Source: Chryseobacterium salivictor
Lineage (GTDB): Bacteria > Bacteroidota > Bacteroidia > Flavobacteriales > Weeksellaceae
Assembly (NCBI RefSeq): GCF_004359195.1
Contig: NZ_CP037954.1
Location: 1,798,001-1,862,000 of the forward strand
Direction: 5' to 3'
DNA length: 64,000 nucleotides
Shown: positions 14,509 to 24,831 of the stretch, piece by piece
Layout: every line of letters starts with the position of its first letter
How positions within the stretch are numbered: position 1 is the first letter of the stretch
Position numbers and translations under genes: made by a program
Notes under the pieces: generated by a model
The model's input: only the letters and a program-made list of their open reading frames with translations
Databases searched by the model: none
Told to the model about the DNA's origin: nothing

Positions 14509-14850
14509 CAGCGGTGATTTCAAAGGTTTTACATCAAGAAAAATAATAAAAGCCATTGAAGAAAACAATCAGGAAAGTAGAAAAGAAACCTAACGAAGTG
14601 GTGTAGCCAATGGTTGTTTTGGACGTTTGAACAAGCAGGAAAAAGAAATTCAAATGTCAAAAAACATCAATTTTGGCACCACCACAATAAACCAATTGAG
14701 ATTTGGTCTTCAAAAGTTTTTGAACAAAAACTAAACTACATCCACCATAACCCTGCAGAAAGTAGTTTTGTTATAGAACCTTGGGAATGGAAATACAGCA
14801 GCTCAAGAAATTATTGTGACGATTATCAAGAGATTTTAGAATTGATATAA
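14505..14850 (+). pseudogene. REP-associated tyrosine transposase remnant (RAYT)
   Basis: Only the C-terminal half remains. Frame 1 encodes GDFKGFTSRKIIKAIEENNQ and ESRKE, then stops. After a 23-base insertion (14588-14610, containing stops) the other frame continues WLFWTFEQAGKRNSN, FWHHHNKPIEIWS, LNYIHHNPAESSFV and EWKYSSSRNY to the stop at 14848-14850. Removing the insertion restores RKE-WLFWTFEQAG, as expected for the family. RAYTs are single-strand HUH-type transposases thought to spread REP palindromes. The N-terminal HUH part is absent, but the helix with the presumed catalytic Tyr (NYIHHNP) is present. It explains the REP units in this region. Confidence 0.85.
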
Positions 14851-14897
14851 ATTTGTAATTATTATGGGTACGAGCGAGACACTCGCACCAGCGTGGG
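14851..14897 (+). repeat. REP after the RAYT remnant
   Basis: GGGTACGAGCGAGACACTCG and CCAGCGTGGGG directly follow the RAYT stop, the usual place for a REP. An almost identical unit is at 9648-9686. The bases 14898-15052 show no gene. Confidence 0.7.
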
Positions 14898-15052
14898 GAA
14901 AATACCGAAGATCGATAGCAGAGACTTCAGCTGCAAAATCTGAAGTTGTATCCTTCTTTCAAGATTATTATTTATATTTGTAAGTGATATAATGATTTAT
15001 TGATTTGTGTCGTTGTTCCGACAGGTCATATTTCCCTCTCCAAGTTAGCGAG

Positions 15053-15085
15053 TCCATAGCGAGTCCATAGCAACTCCACAACCAC
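15053..15085 (+). repeat. 11-bp iterons before MARxKG pseudogene
   Basis: Three 11-bp units start at 15053, 15064 and 15075 with TCCATAGCGAG, TCCATAGCAAC and TCCACAACCAC; a fourth, weaker unit may follow. Same period and same TCCAT core as the array at 2341-2395. They lie 110-140 bases upstream of the degenerate MARxKG-type gene. Confidence 0.65.
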
Positions 15086-15194
15086 ACCAGTAATTTTATA
15101 GATAAGCCATTAACCTACAATATATTATTTGAAGATTTAGGTACCCTGTAAGGTTAAGGATCCCAATCTTTACCTTACACCAATCACCAGGATC

Positions 15195-15418
15195 ATGGCA
15201 AGAATTTCAAAAAAAACGGTATTCTGATCGGACCTTTAGGGAATCTGGTATTCGTCAACAGCGAATTCCACATTTACGTACCAAATATTTCCCGCTTACA
15301 CAAACCCCAAAAACAAAAGTAGCTGAGGGCATTCGGCATTGCAAGTGCACAGGACAAACTGTTCCGAGAAGCGCTCATGCATCAGTTCTCCCGCTGGTTC
15401 AGGTTCAAATATCATTAA
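15195..15418 (+). pseudogene. degenerate MARxKG-type gene
   Basis: ATG 15195 gives MARISKKNGILIGPLGNLVF and continues VNSEFHIYVP to a stop. Further on, another frame encodes AFGIASAQDKLFREALMHQF before the stop at 15416-15418. The pieces match, in order, a Bacteroidota family I know as MARxSKKNG...GNLVxVN...EFGxAS...DKLxREAL, distantly like the MARxKG-type protein at 2124. The middle is frameshifted and the C-terminal part of at least 100 residues is missing. Together with the iterons upstream it is a dead second copy of the same kind of cassette. Confidence 0.6.
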
Positions 15419-15441
15419 GGAGTGTGTTAAAGTGAAATCGA

Positions 15442-15951
15442 CTATTTTATCTTCTTGCTTTTACCTTCGATATAGGTCATGAACTGCACTCCGTCCTGCG
15501 ACATTTCAAATTGGGTATTGATACTTTCATGGTCAAGCAAAGTGTACGTCAGCCGGAAAACAGGAACATTTGGAATTTTGTCACTGGTCATAACGATGGA
15601 TTTACCGGCGTACGAGATGGAATACTGGATCGTGTGTCCCTCGTTGTCAAAGTAGATTGCTTTGGATGGATTTCCGGCAAAGTCCCGGTAGATGAACATC
15701 AGGTCATCGTGAATGACCAGGGGTTTATCTGCGGTGGCCGAATATTCGGAATGGCTCTTTCTTTCGATGATATTATGATCAAGATTGTAGGCAAAGGAGA
15801 AAGTGCCGCCACCTTGCCCCGGTTGTCCGCTCCCTTCGCCTTTCCACTCGCCGATTAACCAGTTCCATTGGTCCCAGCTTTTGCTTTGCTGCCCGAAGCA
15901 GGAAATCGTCAGTGTGAAAAAAAGGGTGGTGAACAGTAACTTTATTTTCAT
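15442..15951 (-). CDS. exported DUF1579-like protein
   Basis: A 169-residue protein with a cleavable signal peptide (MKIKLLFTTLFFTLTISCFG, cut likely after CFGQ). The mature part begins SWDQWNWLIGEWKGEGSG, the WxxWxxLxGxWxGEG start typical of DUF1579 and related lipocalin-like beta-barrels. It continues with pairs of beta strands (FIYRDFAGNPSKAIYFD, TIQYSISYAGKSI, VFRLTYTLL) and ends KSKKIK. Ligand and role are unknown; lipid or heme binding is typical of the fold. Its start is 2 bases from the stop of the YdeI-like gene upstream, so both are probably one transcript. Confidence 0.7.
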   Translation of the reverse strand: MKIKLLFTTLFFTLTISCFGQQSKSWDQWNWLIGEWKGEGSGQPGQGGGTFSFAYNLDHNIIERKSHSEYSATADKPLVIHDDLMFIYRDFAGNPSKAIYFDNEGHTIQYSISYAGKSIVMTSDKIPNVPVFRLTYTLLDHESINTQFEMSQDGVQFMTYIEGKSKKIK

Positions 15952-15953
15952 TA

Positions 15954-16178
15954 CTAAACTGTTTTTAACGTTTTTTGATTATTTCTAAGCATCAAAACCG
16001 CTTTTCCAGCTCTCGTTTGCCTTGTTGCTTCCTGTTTTGCCGACCCCACCCAGTCGCAATAGCCCTGTTTGTAGGAGGCAGATAATGTTTCAAAAAAGTC
16101 TTTTGCTTTTTGGTCACTGTCAAGTAATGACTGAAGTTCAGCCGGAATTCCTTCGATGTGTTCTCCTCTTTTTAACAT
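15954..16178 (-). CDS. YdeI/OmpD-associated (bacteriocin-protection) domain protein
   Basis: A 74-residue protein consisting of one YdeI/OmdA-type domain: IPAELQSLLDSDQKAKDFFE, SASYKQGYCDWVGSAK and EATRQTRAGKAVLMLRNNQK. Family members are often longer (about 190 residues, with an N-terminal DUF1801-like part); this is the short C-terminal form. The family is linked to protection against bacteriocins and stress, but without a defined biochemical role. It precedes the DUF1579-like gene with a 2-base gap. Confidence 0.75.
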   Translation of the reverse strand: MLKRGEHIEGIPAELQSLLDSDQKAKDFFETLSASYKQGYCDWVGSAKQEATRQTRAGKAVLMLRNNQKTLKTV

Positions 16179-16345
16179 ATTATTTTGGTTTGTATTTTAA
16201 GTTTACCACTAAATTTCAAATATACCCATAAACTTCATTTCTAATGAAAAATATCTTTAAGATCTTCTATAAAGAGAAATTGATTACCAATATTATTTGC
16301 ATCTCCGGAATAAAAGTATCGGAAAGCGGAAACTTTTTTGTGCGA

Positions 16346-17410
16346 TCACTGGTCAGCAAAATAAACAATCTTACCTTCTTTCGAACTTTCCAGAGCAGCT
16401 TCAATGATTTTCATGTTCTGAATAATTTCTGATCCCGGAGAAGGTAGCGGATAACCAAAAACAATATGTTCATAAATCTCCTGATAATAATTCATGTAAT
16501 TTCCCGGTTCGCTGGAAGTGAGAATTCTTTCTGAACCGGAGTTTTCTTTTAAATAATTGAGAATTCCGTCGGGGTTATTTAATGGTTTCATCCAGTCTTC
16601 ATTGAAAGTGGGAATGGCTCCGGAAACCAGTTCGTTTTCCTGATCATCGGTTCTTTCCTGTAAAAAACTGCCTTTATCGCCGTGAAGAATATAAGCATAA
16701 TGCGCTTCTTTGCTGAAAACAGAAGATTTCAACCGGACTCTTAAACCGTTTTTATAATAAAGCAGAATCTCGAAATAATCATTCGCAAAAGCTGAACCTT
16801 TCATCGGAAAGACATCAGCAAACAGTTTTTCGGGAAAGCCAAAAAGTTGGGTCGCCTGATCGATGAGATGAGATCCCAAGTCATGCAGCGCACCGGAACC
16901 TTTTAACTGGGGATTTTCTTTATGCTCTTTTGCGCTGGGTTCTATACGAAATCGGTCGAACCGGATTTCTGCTTCTTTGATATTTCCTAACTTTCCTTCG
17001 TTTAAAACTTTTTGAACCTGAAGATAATCACGGTCGAACCTGCGGTTTTGATAAACACTGAGAAAAAGGTTTTTTTCTGCCGCCAGCTTCACCAGTTCTT
17101 TGGCTTCGGCAACATTTACGGTAAAAGGTTTTTCTACGATTACATTTTTCCCGGCTTCCAAAGCCATTTTTACATATTCAAAATGAGTCTGAACCGGCGT
17201 GTTGACGACGACCAATTCGATATCTGAGTGCTGAAGCATTTCTTTGACGGATCTATAAATAACGGTTTCAGGATATCTGGACTTCGATTCTTCTTTCGAT
17301 CTTTCTACGACCGCAGACATAAAAAATCCCGGATGTTCCTTTAAAAAAGGGGCATGAAAAACTTTTCCGCTCATCCCAAACGCACAAAGGCCGACTTTTA
17401 CCAGTTGCAT
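16346..17410 (-). CDS. Gfo/Idh/MocA family oxidoreductase
   Basis: A 354-residue NAD(P)-dependent oxidoreductase starting MQLVKVGLCAFGMSGKVFHA. An ATG 6 codons earlier (17428) exists, but the Rossmann fold begins right after 17410. Dinucleotide motif GLCAFGMSG (residues 8-16), the family signature EKP in GKNVIVEKPFTVN (residues about 88-100) and a C-terminal substrate domain with GSGALHDLGSHLIDQATQLF, which bears the catalytic Asp/His. It resembles the E. coli YdgJ-type subgroup of sugar or inositol dehydrogenases; the substrate cannot be read. It stands alone. Confidence 0.9.
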   Translation of the reverse strand: MQLVKVGLCAFGMSGKVFHAPFLKEHPGFFMSAVVERSKEESKSRYPETVIYRSVKEMLQHSDIELVVVNTPVQTHFEYVKMALEAGKNVIVEKPFTVNVAEAKELVKLAAEKNLFLSVYQNRRFDRDYLQVQKVLNEGKLGNIKEAEIRFDRFRIEPSAKEHKENPQLKGSGALHDLGSHLIDQATQLFGFPEKLFADVFPMKGSAFANDYFEILLYYKNGLRVRLKSSVFSKEAHYAYILHGDKGSFLQERTDDQENELVSGAIPTFNEDWMKPLNNPDGILNYLKENSGSERILTSSEPGNYMNYYQEIYEHIVFGYPLPSPGSEIIQNMKIIEAALESSKEGKIVYFADQ

Positions 17411-17428
17411 AGCTCTTAATTTTAACAA

Positions 17429-17748
17429 ATATATTGATAAAAAATATTCTTTAGAGCGTGCCGAAGTTGAAATTTATGTAAGACCAAAAAATATAATGAT
17501 CGTAAAACTTTAAGCAAAAATACCCCTCAGAAAACCTCACACAGACTTTACCGGATAAAATCTAAAGATTCAACGGAGCCGAACTCCTTTGCGTCTTAAA
17601 AAGAAGCATCAAGAAAAGGGGGTGAGTCAAAAAAAATAGTTGCGTCCTTGCGTTAAAAACTACATTATTAATGAAAACAGATATCCATTATTTTAATCAA
17701 AAAAATACCCTTCAGAAATACTGAAGAGTACAATTTGAGGTGCGTTTT
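17429..17748. other. intergenic with short dispersed repeats
   Basis: No gene. It contains a CTTTGCGTCTTAAAAAG segment (about 17589) and TTGCGTCCTTGCGTTAAAAA (about 17639), short repeats that recur at 55605 and 55665 and, inverted, near 3450. No clear terminator was found for the monooxygenase promoter side. Confidence 0.5.
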
Positions 17749-19855
<2,107 letters not shown>

Positions 19856-21169
19856 ATGATAAAAAAATCTTTTTCAGCTTTTGGCCTTCTCCTTTTGGGA
19901 GTGGTGTCGCAGGCTCAGGAAATTAAATTTGAGGAATATGATTTGCCAAACGGCATGCATGTGATTCTGCATCAGGACAATAAGGCGCCTGTTGTTACCA
20001 CTGCGGTGATGTATCACGTAGGGGCAAAAGATGAAATCGAGAACAGAACCGGTTTTGCTCACTTTTTCGAGCATTTGCTTTTTGAGGGAACGCCCAACAT
20101 CAAGCGTGGCGAATGGATGAAAATTGTGGCTGCCAACGGCGGAACCAATAACGCCAATACCACCGATGACCGGACGTATTACTACGAAACTTTCCCCTCC
20201 AATAATTTACAGCTCGGTTTGTGGATGGAATCTGAGCGATTGAGACATCCGGTAATTAACCAGATCGGCGTGGATACCCAGAATGAAGTGGTGAAAGAAG
20301 AGAAAAGAATGCGCGTTGATAATCAGCCTTACGGTAATATTATGAAAGCCATTAAGCTTGGTCTTTTTAAAAAACACCCTTACAAAAACACCACCATCGG
20401 TGAAATGGAAGATCTGGATTCCGCGAAACTGGAAGAGTTTTTGACTTTCTTTAAGAAATATTACGTTCCGAATAACGCAACTTTGGTGGTCGCAGGAGAT
20501 TTTCAGCCGGCTGAAACCAGAAAGCTGATCGATACTTATTTTGCAGGCATTCCGAAAGGAGCACCAATTGTAAGAAATTTACCTAAAGAAGATCCGATTA
20601 CCAAAGAAACGGTGATGACTTATACTGATCCTAATATTCAGTTGCCGGCTTATCTTTATACCTACAGAACGCCAAGTGATAAGACACGCGATTCTAAAGT
20701 TTTAGATATGGTTTCTTCTTATTTGAGTAATGGGAAATCTTCGGTTCTGTATAAAAAACTGGTTGATCAGGATAAAAAAGCACTTCAGGTTCAGGCCATT
20801 AATTTGGGTGAAGAAGATTACAGCGTATTTGCATTCTTCGCGATTCCTTTAGGAACGACCACAGAAGCTGCTTTGCGGACAGATATCGATGCTGAGGTGA
20901 AAAAACTTCAGACGACTTTAATCAGCGAAGAAGATTTTCAGAAACTTCAAAACCAGTTTGAAAATCAGTTCGTGAATGCCAATTCAAGCATTCAGGGAAT
21001 TGCAAGTTCTTTGGCGACCTATCACGTTTTACAGGGCGATGCCAATTTAATCAATAAAGAAATTGAAATCTACCGAAACATCACGCGTGAAGACATCCGC
21101 GAGGTTGCCAAGAAATACCTGAACAGCAACCAAAGAGTTATTATTAATTATTTACCGGAAAAAAAATAA
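19856..21169 (+). CDS. M16 family zinc metallopeptidase, catalytic subunit
   Basis: A 437-residue exported protease (signal MIKKSFSAFGLLLLGVVSQAQ). It has the inverted zinc motif HxxEH as HFFEH in TGFAHFFEHLLFEGT (about residues 65-80) and the distal glutamate region VVKEEKRMR about 75 residues on, so the catalytic site is complete. The C-terminal M16 half lacks zinc ligands, as usual. The next gene, 6 bases on, encodes the inactive partner; such pairs form a clam-shell heterodimer in the periplasm. Role: degradation of peptides or small proteins in the envelope. Confidence 0.93.
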   Translation: MIKKSFSAFGLLLLGVVSQAQEIKFEEYDLPNGMHVILHQDNKAPVVTTAVMYHVGAKDEIENRTGFAHFFEHLLFEGTPNIKRGEWMKIVAANGGTNNANTTDDRTYYYETFPSNNLQLGLWMESERLRHPVINQIGVDTQNEVVKEEKRMRVDNQPYGNIMKAIKLGLFKKHPYKNTTIGEMEDLDSAKLEEFLTFFKKYYVPNNATLVVAGDFQPAETRKLIDTYFAGIPKGAPIVRNLPKEDPITKETVMTYTDPNIQLPAYLYTYRTPSDKTRDSKVLDMVSSYLSNGKSSVLYKKLVDQDKKALQVQAINLGEEDYSVFAFFAIPLGTTTEAALRTDIDAEVKKLQTTLISEEDFQKLQNQFENQFVNANSSIQGIASSLATYHVLQGDANLINKEIEIYRNITREDIREVAKKYLNSNQRVIINYLPEKK

Positions 21170-21175
21170 CCGAAA

Positions 21176-23224
21176 ATGAAAAAATCATTATATAGTATTG
21201 CCGCCGTATTTTTTGTTTCTGGCTTGATCAGTGCACAGGTTATCGACCTTAACCAAATGCCGAAACCGGGACCTACGCCGTCGGTGAATATCGCCACGCC
21301 CCAAACCTTTAAACTGAAAAACGGTTTAACCGTGATGGTGGTAGAAGATCATAAACTACCGCGGGTAAACACCACTCTGACTTTTGACCATCCGCCAGTG
21401 GTGGAGGGAAACAAAGCTGGAGTAAGTGATATTATGGCGGATCTTTTGGGCAGCGGAACTTCGAAAATATCAAAAGACGAGTTTAATAAAAAAGTAGATT
21501 TTCTGGGAGCGTCCATTAACTATCGGGCAAATGGAGCCAGTGCCAACACGCTTTCAAAATACTACCCGGAAATTTTAAATCTTTTCGCAGCCGGAATTAC
21601 CGATGCCAAATTCTCGAATGAGGAATTGAGTAAATCTAAAGAAAGAGGAATTGCAGGTTTGAAATCGAGTGAGTTAAGTGCACAGGTGATCGGCAAGCGC
21701 GTTTTCGATGTTTTGACTTATGGCAAAAATACCGCTTTAGGGGAATATCAAACTGAACAGACTTTGAATGCTATTACTTTGGCTGATGTTCAGGATATGT
21801 ACAAAAAATCGTATGCACCCAATACCGGCTACCTGGTGGTCATCGGTGATGTGAAGTACAGCGAGGTGAAGAAAATGATTGAGAATGCTTTTGAGGGCTG
21901 GAAAAAATCAGATTACAAATATCCTTCATTACCGAAATTCTCTAATGTTGCGAAAACCGAAATCGATGTTGTAGATGTTCCTACGGCGGCGCAGTCTGTG
22001 ATTATGTTGGGAGATCTTCATGATTTAAAAATGAAAGATCCTCAATATTTTGCAGCAACGACAGCGAATTATATCTTAGGAGGCGGAAGTCTGGAAACCC
22101 GGGTGAACATGAACCTTCGCGAGAAAAACGGATTTACTTACGGCGCTTATACCTCTCTGGATGTTTCGAAATATGATTCCAGTTTTGGCGGAACTGCCAA
22201 TGTTCGTGGTGAAGTGACCGACAAAGCGATCAAAGAATTTATGACAGAAATTAAGGGAATAAAAACCATTAAACCCGAAGAACTGCACAACGCAAAAGAA
22301 AAACTCAAAGGCAGTTTCATTCTTTCTCTGGAAAGACCGGAAACAGTTGCGCGGTTTGCATTGAATTTAATTACCCAGGATTTACCAAAAGATTTCTATT
22401 CCAATTATCTGAAATCGGTGGATGCTCTGACGGTTGATCAGGTACAGAAAGCTTCTGATTCTTTCATCAAACCCAACAATATGAGAATATTTGTGGCGGG
22501 AAAAACCAGCCAGTTTGCCGGGCAGTTAGATGCTTTGGGTTATCCGGTAAAGTATTTTGATAATTATGGAAATCCCGTGGCCAAACCTGAAGTAAAGAAA
22601 GCTGATGCCAGTGTCACTTTAGCCGGCGTTGCCGATAAATACATTGCGGCGATCGGTGGGAAAGACAAAGTTTCGAAGATTACCTCGATTACTTCTGTAG
22701 CGACCACGAAAATGCAGGGAATGGAACTGGGTATTAAAAATACGCAGGCCATCGGTGGAAAAGTAAATATGGAAATTTCGATGATGGGGAATACCATTCA
22801 GAAAATGACTTACGACGGCATGAAAGGGTCGATGACCGCACAGGGAAATAAAATGGATATGCCCGCAGAAATGCAGGAAGCATACGCCAAAGAAAAAAAC
22901 CTTTTCCCGGAATTAGCTTTTGCAACTTCTAAAGAGTACACGCTCGGCGGCATCGAAAAAATAGAAGGTGCGGATGCCTACGCGGTAAAGTCTGGAGATA
23001 CCACCTATTACTATGACGTAAAAACCGGCTTAAAAGTAGGTGAAATCAAAAAGCAGAAAATGCAGGGTCAGGAAATTGAAGTTCCCAGTTACTATTCCAA
23101 TTACAAAGACGTTGACGGCGTTAAGTTACCGTTTACCATCAAAGTAAACCAAATGGGACAGGACATGCAGCTGGATGTAAAGTCTTACGAATTAAACAAA
23201 GCGACCGCAGAAGATTTTAAATAA
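21176..23224 (+). CDS. M16 family peptidase, non-catalytic partner with extra domain
   Basis: A 682-residue exported protein (signal MKKSLYSIAAVFFVSGLISA). The M16 fold is present, but where the zinc motif would be it reads AGVSDIMADLLGSGT, so it is catalytically dead. The substrate-binding Arg-Tyr region LETRVNMNLREKNGFTYGAY is intact, as expected for the partner subunit. After about residue 475 an extra C-terminal domain (AGVADKYIAAIGGKDKVSKI, YDGMKGSMTAQ, YYYDVKTGLKVGEI) of about 200 residues resembles the LolA-like beta fold often attached to Bacteroidota M16 proteins. Same transcript as the active subunit, ending at a strong terminator. Confidence 0.9.
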   Translation: MKKSLYSIAAVFFVSGLISAQVIDLNQMPKPGPTPSVNIATPQTFKLKNGLTVMVVEDHKLPRVNTTLTFDHPPVVEGNKAGVSDIMADLLGSGTSKISKDEFNKKVDFLGASINYRANGASANTLSKYYPEILNLFAAGITDAKFSNEELSKSKERGIAGLKSSELSAQVIGKRVFDVLTYGKNTALGEYQTEQTLNAITLADVQDMYKKSYAPNTGYLVVIGDVKYSEVKKMIENAFEGWKKSDYKYPSLPKFSNVAKTEIDVVDVPTAAQSVIMLGDLHDLKMKDPQYFAATTANYILGGGSLETRVNMNLREKNGFTYGAYTSLDVSKYDSSFGGTANVRGEVTDKAIKEFMTEIKGIKTIKPEELHNAKEKLKGSFILSLERPETVARFALNLITQDLPKDFYSNYLKSVDALTVDQVQKASDSFIKPNNMRIFVAGKTSQFAGQLDALGYPVKYFDNYGNPVAKPEVKKADASVTLAGVADKYIAAIGGKDKVSKITSITSVATTKMQGMELGIKNTQAIGGKVNMEISMMGNTIQKMTYDGMKGSMTAQGNKMDMPAEMQEAYAKEKNLFPELAFATSKEYTLGGIEKIEGADAYAVKSGDTTYYYDVKTGLKVGEIKKQKMQGQEIEVPSYYSNYKDVDGVKLPFTIKVNQMGQDMQLDVKSYELNKATAEDFK

Positions 23225-23247
23225 ACTTTCTGTTTGAATAATTGATC

Positions 23248-23277
23248 AACGGCACTGAAAGGTGCCGTTTTTTTTGT
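23248..23277 (+). terminator. terminator of the M16 operon
   Basis: AACGGCAC (23248-23255) and GTGCCGTT (23262-23269) form an 8-bp stem with a TGAAAG loop, followed by an uninterrupted T tract. Confidence 0.9.
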
Positions 23278-23422
23278 TATAAAGGATTTTGGAAATTTTA
23301 TACTTTATATTAATACTGAAAATCAGACGACTGTAGAACGATGATCTTCGAACCTGATTTTATTTAAAAGGATTCACATCAAACGAAAGACTGAATAACC
23401 GGCTATTGTGCTTTTTTTTTGT

Positions 23423-24610
23423 CTAATGACTTTCTTTGATTAAAGTCTTGGGTTTACGAATTGTGAGAAGGTAAAGAACGACAATCAGTGTGGCAAATGC
23501 GGAGATTAAAAAAGTCGCGGCTGCACCGAACTGAAACCAAATAAGGCCTGCAAATGAACTTGCGAGCATGGTGCAGATGCTCTGAAATCCCGAAAATGTT
23601 CCGATGGCCGTTGCGGTATCTTTCCGGTCACTGATATTGGAAATCCACGCTGTTGAAATCCCGTCGGTCGCTGCGGCGTAAATCCCGTAAAGAGAAAACA
23701 GTCCAAAAAATACATACAGATTGGTGTTCACCGACATTCCAAAGTAAACCGCTGAAAACAGGAGCAGACCTGATATAAGAATTTTTTTCAGACCTATTTT
23801 GTCCGCAAGAATCCCGATTGGAAAAGAAAACAATGCATAAATAAGATTATAAAAGATATAGACCGCAATAACCACTGTGTCATCAAGTCCAGACTGTTTT
23901 GCTTTGAGCAGAAGGAAAATGTCTGAGCTGTTAAAAAGGGTAAAAGCAAGGAGTCCGATGACTAATTTTTTGTATTCCGGCGGGCTTACTTTCCAGTAAT
24001 TAATAAAAGAAAAGAAAGAAGCAGCTGTTTTGGGTTTGATGTCTTTAGGATGTTTATCTTTCAATAAAAAAGAGGCAAGAACAGCAAGAAGCCCCGGAAT
24101 AAAAGCAACAAAAAATAGGATCCGATAGTTCTGCGGATAATAATACAGATAAATTAAAGCCAAAGAAGGCCCGATGACCGCTCCCAAAGTATCCATGGAT
24201 CGGTGAAAGCCGAAAATCTGACCTTTCGTTTCCGCGGTGGCTTCATCTGAAAGCAGGGCGTCTCTTGCCGCCGTCCGGATTCCTTTTCCGAAACGGTCAA
24301 GGGTACGGCTAAAGAAAATCAAAAGGGGATAAGTGAAAATCGCCATCATCGGTTTTGAAACCGCACTGAAAGCATATCCTATTTTAACAAATGGAACTCT
24401 TCTGCCCGAATTGTCTGAAAGTTTACCGAAATAAGCTTTGCTCATGCCTGCCGTAGCTTCTGCAACGCCTTCAAGTATTCCGATGAGCACAATTGAAAAG
24501 CCGATTGATTTTAAATACATGGGCATCACCGGATACAGCATTTCACTGGCAATATCGGTGAAGAGACTGACTAATGATAAGATCCAAACAGTGCGTGTAA
24601 TATATTTCAC
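23423..24610 (-). CDS. MFS transporter
   Basis: A 395-residue protein with about 12 hydrophobic segments. The loop 2-3 signature region reads AYFGKLSDNSGRRVP (matching GxLxDrxGRR), followed by DRFGKGIRTAARDALLSDEA and, in the second half, GILADKIGLKKIL. The RFGKGIRxxARDALLSD block is typical of a bacterial MFS group of unknown substrate. It lies downstream of mgtA on the same strand with a 220-base gap, so co-expression is possible but not certain. Confidence 0.9.
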   Translation of the reverse strand: MKYITRTVWILSLVSLFTDIASEMLYPVMPMYLKSIGFSIVLIGILEGVAEATAGMSKAYFGKLSDNSGRRVPFVKIGYAFSAVSKPMMAIFTYPLLIFFSRTLDRFGKGIRTAARDALLSDEATAETKGQIFGFHRSMDTLGAVIGPSLALIYLYYYPQNYRILFFVAFIPGLLAVLASFLLKDKHPKDIKPKTAASFFSFINYWKVSPPEYKKLVIGLLAFTLFNSSDIFLLLKAKQSGLDDTVVIAVYIFYNLIYALFSFPIGILADKIGLKKILISGLLLFSAVYFGMSVNTNLYVFFGLFSLYGIYAAATDGISTAWISNISDRKDTATAIGTFSGFQSICTMLASSFAGLIWFQFGAAATFLISAFATLIVVLYLLTIRKPKTLIKESH

Positions 24611-24831
24611 AATTTCTCCTTTTTAGTCGTTTGTTCAATATTTGCAGGTCGTTCCATAACAGCTTATCAAATATACGGAAGTTCATAATTATTTGAAAGC
24701 CAGTGTATTTCTGATTTTTATCTCCAATGTCGTTTCTGGCGAAAATCTGCGCCCCGGCCTGAGTAAAACTCAACTTTTGCGGCGGCTCCTTTTCTCTGGA
24801 GAGGGTTGGGGGCGAGCAAGTTACCACAATG

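Noticed and set aside
14168..14593. 141-codon plus-strand frame
   Set aside because: Mostly antisense to the Rhs gene; only its last 28 codons are real (RAYT remnant).
24543..24827. 94-codon frame between mgtA and the MFS gene
   Set aside because: It overlaps the MFS start and the rest is a dispersed intergenic repeat with Pro/Arg-rich translation.
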